7,406 nt of DNA from contig NZ_JAKDJE010000107.1 in assembly GCF_030454045.1 (NCBI RefSeq), positions 1 to 7,406 of the forward strand, read 5' to 3'. The DNA comes from Psychrobacter sp. (lineage in GTDB: Bacteria > Pseudomonadota > Gammaproteobacteria > Pseudomonadales > Moraxellaceae). The notes beneath the pieces were generated by a model. It was not told where the DNA came from and ran no database searches. It saw only the letters and a list, made by a program, of their open reading frames with translations. Position numbers and translations under genes: made by a program. Numbering within the stretch: the stretch's first letter is position 1; every line of letters begins with the position of its first letter. Shown here piece after piece: positions 4,906 through 7,406 of the stretch.

Positions 4906-6444
4906 ATGGAAGGTTTAGTTAACTTAGTAAACGGAATTATCTGGAGCCCAGCACTGATCTATCTGTGCTTGGGCGCTGGTCTGTTCTATTCTATCATGAC
5001 GCGCTTCGTACAAGTACGTCTATTCGGTGAAATGATCAAACTACTATTCACTGGTAAGTCCAGTACTGATGGTATTTCGTCATTTCAGGCACTAGCCGTT
5101 TCCCTCGCAGGACGTGTGGGTATGGGTAACATCGCTGGGGTAGCTGCTGCTATCGGCTTCGGTGGTCCAGGTGCTGTATTTTGGATGTGGATCGTCGCCT
5201 TCCTAGGTGCATCTACTGCCTACGTTGAATCTACGCTTGCACAGATTTACAAAGAAAAAGATGTGGTGACTGGCGAATATCGCGGTGGCCCTGCTTATTA
5301 CTTTGAGCGTGCGCTTGGTCAAAAATGGTACGGCATCCTCTTCGCAATCGCTTCTATTTTATCATGCGGTATGTTCTTACCTGGCGTACAGGCCAACGGT
5401 GTTATCAGTGCATTCGCACAGGTAATGGGCGAAGGTACAATCATGAACATCGGTAGCCTAGAAGTTGGCTCTATGCGCTTGGTTGGCTTGGCCATTATCT
5501 TAGTCGTCTTAGGTGTCATCATTTTCGGTGGTATTAAGCGTATTGCAACTTTTACCGAATTTGCCGTTCCATTTATGGCACTTGGTTACATCGTCCTCGC
5601 CTTAATCATCATGTTCAGCAACTTCAGCCTGATCCCAGATGTGTTTGGTATGATCGTTGGTGATGCATTCACTGCACAAGCAGGTTTTGGTGCAGCAATC
5701 GGTTGGGGTGTTAAGCGTGGTATTTACTCTAACGAAGCAGGTCAGGGTACAGGTCCTCACGCTGCCGCAGCTGCTGAAGTTGAGCATCCATCACAGCAAG
5801 GTCTTGTTCAGGCATTCTCAGTATATGTTGATACATTGTTGGTTTGTTCTGCGACTGCATTCATGATCTTATCTACTGGCATGTACAACATCCAAGGTAC
5901 ACTACCAGATGGTCAGTTCATTGTTCAGAACGTTGCCGCTACGACTGAAATCAATGCGCCTGCGTTTACGCAGATGGCAATGGAATCGGTATACGGTACG
6001 TTTGGTAATGCCTTTATCGCAATTGCTGTATTCTTCTTTGCCTTTACCACAATCCTAGCGTATTACTATATCGCTGAAGTAAACGTCGCTTACTTGACAC
6101 GCTTCCTTGGTCGTAACGCAAACAAAACTGGTCTATTCCTCGTTAAAGTATTGATCATGGCGATGGTTGCTTATGGTGGTCTTAACTCAGCTGGTTATAT
6201 CTGGGCCATCGGCGATATCGGTGTTGGTCTTATGGCTTGGCTCAACATTGTTGGTATTTTGGTTATCTTCATTGTTGCTCGTCCAACCCTTACCATGCTT
6301 AAAGACTATGAAGCACAGCGCAAAGCTGGTGTTACACGCTATAGTTTTGATCCTGCAAAATTCGGTATCAAAAACTCTCCTTACTGGGAAGAGCGTCATC
6401 TAGCAGAGCAAAAAAGAACGAATGCAGACCCACTACGTAAGTAA
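4906..6444 (+). CDS. agcS: Sodium:alanine/glycine symporter, AGCS family
   Basis: The 512-aa polytopic inner-membrane protein has the full alanine/glycine:cation symporter (SAF/AGCS) pattern. It imports alanine, glycine or a similar small amino acid together with Na+. Visible family blocks are SLAGRVGMGNIAGVAAAI (66-83) followed by GFGGPGAVFWMW, the loop YRGGPAYYFERALG (125-138), FGGIKRIATFTEFAVPFMA (207-225), and the signature GWGVKRGIYSNEAGQGTGP (266-284) followed by the AAAAAEVEHPSQQGLVQ block. About ten or eleven hydrophobic segments are spread from residue 14 to 459, and the tail (460-512) is charged and cytoplasmic. Length is normal for the family. The start is supported by AGGA 8 nt upstream. 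It is monocistronic: a strong terminator follows, and the next gene is convergent. The leader carries several dyads suggesting regulation. Exact substrate cannot be told from sequence. Confidence 0.95.
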   Translation: MEGLVNLVNGIIWSPALIYLCLGAGLFYSIMTRFVQVRLFGEMIKLLFTGKSSTDGISSFQALAVSLAGRVGMGNIAGVAAAIGFGGPGAVFWMWIVAFLGASTAYVESTLAQIYKEKDVVTGEYRGGPAYYFERALGQKWYGILFAIASILSCGMFLPGVQANGVISAFAQVMGEGTIMNIGSLEVGSMRLVGLAIILVVLGVIIFGGIKRIATFTEFAVPFMALGYIVLALIIMFSNFSLIPDVFGMIVGDAFTAQAGFGAAIGWGVKRGIYSNEAGQGTGPHAAAAAEVEHPSQQGLVQAFSVYVDTLLVCSATAFMILSTGMYNIQGTLPDGQFIVQNVAATTEINAPAFTQMAMESVYGTFGNAFIAIAVFFFAFTTILAYYYIAEVNVAYLTRFLGRNANKTGLFLVKVLIMAMVAYGGLNSAGYIWAIGDIGVGLMAWLNIVGILVIFIVARPTLTMLKDYEAQRKAGVTRYSFDPAKFGIKNSPYWEERHLAEQKRTNADPLRK

Positions 6445-6496
6445 CATAGATAATATGCACTAACGTAGCTACTGCTCAATTTTATCCAGTATTATC

Positions 6497-6528
6497 AAAA
6501 GCCCGAGGTAATAGTCTCGGGCTTTTTT
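6497..6528 (+). terminator. Rho-independent terminator of agcS
   Basis: An 11-bp perfect stem (6497-6507 with 6516-6526), with the GC core GCCCGAG/CTCGGGC, has an 8-nt loop and runs into six T residues (6523-6528). It lies about 50 bp after the agcS stop. The A run on the left arm could let it work in reverse as well. Confidence 0.93.
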
Positions 6529-6591
6529 GTTGCAAATAAATAAAGCAGATTTTTAATATATCGCTGCTACGCACCATCATCTTATAGACAC

Positions 6592-6623
6592 AAAAAAGCC
6601 CAGCATTATAGCTAGGCTCTTTT
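6592..6623 (-). terminator. Rho-independent terminator of the FAS1 lipoprotein gene
   Basis: On the minus strand AGCCTAGC (6618-6611) pairs with GCTGGGCT (6604-6597) through eight pairs including one G-U, with a 6-nt loop, and is followed by a run of T (complement of 6592-6597). On the plus strand the same position is an A-C mismatch, so the structure favours minus-strand RNA. It is about 55 bp beyond the FAS1 stop. Confidence 0.8.
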
Positions 6624-6629
6624 ACTCTT

Positions 6630-6652
6630 GTTAAGTCTCAGAATGACTTAAC
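6630..6652 (-). other. Second hairpin downstream of the FAS1 gene
   Basis: A perfect 8-bp inverted repeat GTTAAGTC / GACTTAAC with a 7-nt loop lies between the FAS1 stop and its terminator. No T tract follows directly. It may protect the 3' end of the mRNA or be an accessory terminator stem. Confidence 0.45.
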
Positions 6653-6674
6653 TAAGCTTAAGCAAATATTAATC

Positions 6675-7295
6675 TTACTCAGGCATCAATACTGCATCGA
6701 TAGTGTGAACCACACCATTGGTTGCCATGATATCAGTACCTGTGATGTTGGCTGTGTTACCAGTCGCATCAGTGATTACATTGGCATCGCTGATTGAGAT
6801 GGTTTTGCCGTTCGCCGTCTCAATATCAGTGCCATAAGGGATGTCAGCTGCTTTCACTTCCATTGGAACAACGTGATAAGGCAATACGGTTTTTAATAAG
6901 TCTTTATTAGCCAATAGCTCGTCTTTGGTCACGCCTAATTTTTCTAATACAGGGGCAAATGCATCATCAGTTGGTGCAAATACAGTGTATTTGGTGTCTT
7001 CCATCAACATGGTGTCAAGACCTGCTGATTGTAGTGCCGCTGTCAGAATAGTGAGATTGTCATTGTTTGCAGCGATTTCTGCGATGGTTTGTGTCGCTTC
7101 CATATTCATGTCATCTGCCATTGGCTCGGCTTCAACCATTGGATCGGCTTCGGTCTCTGCTACTGGCTCAACCACCACTTCTTCAGTAGTAGCCTCAGGC
7201 TCAACCGGATCTGCAACGGTTTCAGTATCGTTACATGCTGCTAATGACATCGCTGCTGTTACTACTGCGATCGATAATAAATTCTTCTTTAACAT
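6675..7295 (-). CDS. FAS1 (fasciclin) domain lipoprotein
   Basis: The 206-aa protein has a lipoprotein signal peptide with lipobox LAAC, C21 being the likely lipidated residue, so it is envelope-anchored; no Asp follows directly at +2 (it is Asn), compatible with outer-membrane sorting. Residues 22-66 are a very acidic Glu/Pro/Val/Ala linker with repeating VEP/AEP units. Residues 68-206 form one FAS1 domain: TIAEIAANNDNLTILTAAL, the H1-like block YTVFAPTDDAF (103-113), YHVVP (140-144) and the H2-like block NGVVHTIDAVLMPE at the very end. FAS1 domains act in adhesion or protein contacts; the partner here is unknown. Start: AGGA 7 nt before the ATG. The gene stands alone, convergent with agcS. 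Its upstream region contains the right arm of the window-bounding inverted repeat, and I could not assign a clear promoter. Confidence 0.92.
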   Translation of the reverse strand: MLKKNLLSIAVVTAAMSLAACNDTETVADPVEPEATTEEVVVEPVAETEADPMVEAEPMADDMNMEATQTIAEIAANNDNLTILTAALQSAGLDTMLMEDTKYTVFAPTDDAFAPVLEKLGVTKDELLANKDLLKTVLPYHVVPMEVKAADIPYGTDIETANGKTISISDANVITDATGNTANITGTDIMATNGVVHTIDAVLMPE

Positions 7296-7353
7296 GGGTC
7301 ATTCCTTTTTAATAATTGGATGTCTGGTTTGTCTAGCGAATAACTGTCTTTAC

Positions 7354-7406
7354 TATAGTCAATCCTACTTAAAAATGTTATAAAATAATTAACAAATTCA
7401 ATTGTT
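7354..7406 (-). repeat. Right arm of the 53-bp perfect inverted repeat
   Basis: This is the exact reverse complement of 2-54 and runs to the last base of the window. It lies 59-111 bp upstream of the FAS1 start codon, so it may contribute to that gene's promoter region. The matching copy at the left end has no such gene next to it. Inward of the match the two flanks keep only faint similarity. Confidence 0.93.

Noticed and set aside
5602..5866. Small open frames on both strands inside agcS
   Set aside because: They overlap conserved signature blocks of the symporter in other frames and show no domain or start signal.
6925..7383. 152-codon plus-strand open frame antisense to the FAS1 gene
   Set aside because: Ser/Ala/Val-rich shadow of the acidic coding strand, with no supporting start signal; the minus-strand frame has a lipobox and a complete FAS1 domain.
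1..7406. Composite transposon or linear replicon with terminal inverted repeats
   Set aside because: No transposase, recombinase, replication or telomere-protein gene is present; the passengers are ordinary chromosomal genes with their own terminators. The repeat reaching both edges fits a contig cut equally well.

Overview
The window reads as ordinary chromosomal DNA of an AT-leaning gammaproteobacterium. By overall protein style (PA0148-type adenine deaminase, lemA/TPM cluster, proteobacterial AGCS symporter, FAS1 lipoprotein), Moraxellaceae and perhaps Psychrobacter is my best guess, but that is an impression from protein families and not a database match. All six confident genes are intact, and most have a visible Shine-Dalgarno. 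I see no phage, plasmid-replication, transposase, CRISPR, tRNA or rRNA sequence.

Layout, left to right. (1) 178-1176, minus: adenine deaminase with a strong intrinsic terminator behind it. (2) 1344-3898, minus: a three-gene block transcribed lemA -> secreted/membrane TPM protein (YgcG-like) -> small soluble TPM protein, with an attenuator-like hairpin between the first two genes. (3) 3899-4905: about 1 kb without a convincing gene. It holds a weak 82-codon frame, a 14-bp direct repeat, two operator-like TATCAATGATAA sites 31 bp apart, a 46-bp near-perfect palindrome and a hairpin that could hide the ribosome binding site of the next gene. (4) 4906-6444, plus: an AGCS-family sodium:amino-acid symporter. 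(5) 6675-7295, minus: a FAS1 (fasciclin) lipoprotein, convergent with the symporter, with separate terminators for both genes in the gap.

Functionally, ade deaminates adenine to hypoxanthine (purine salvage) and agcS imports alanine/glycine-type amino acids with Na+. The lemA/TPM block and the FAS1 lipoprotein are envelope proteins of poorly known role. Nothing in the sequence ties all of them into one pathway.

The most unusual features are non-coding. The first and last 53 bp of the window are exact reverse complements of each other, so the segment is bounded by an inverted repeat that may continue past both edges. The leader of agcS is also unusually rich in dyad symmetry. I found no clear evidence of a novel defence or mobile system.
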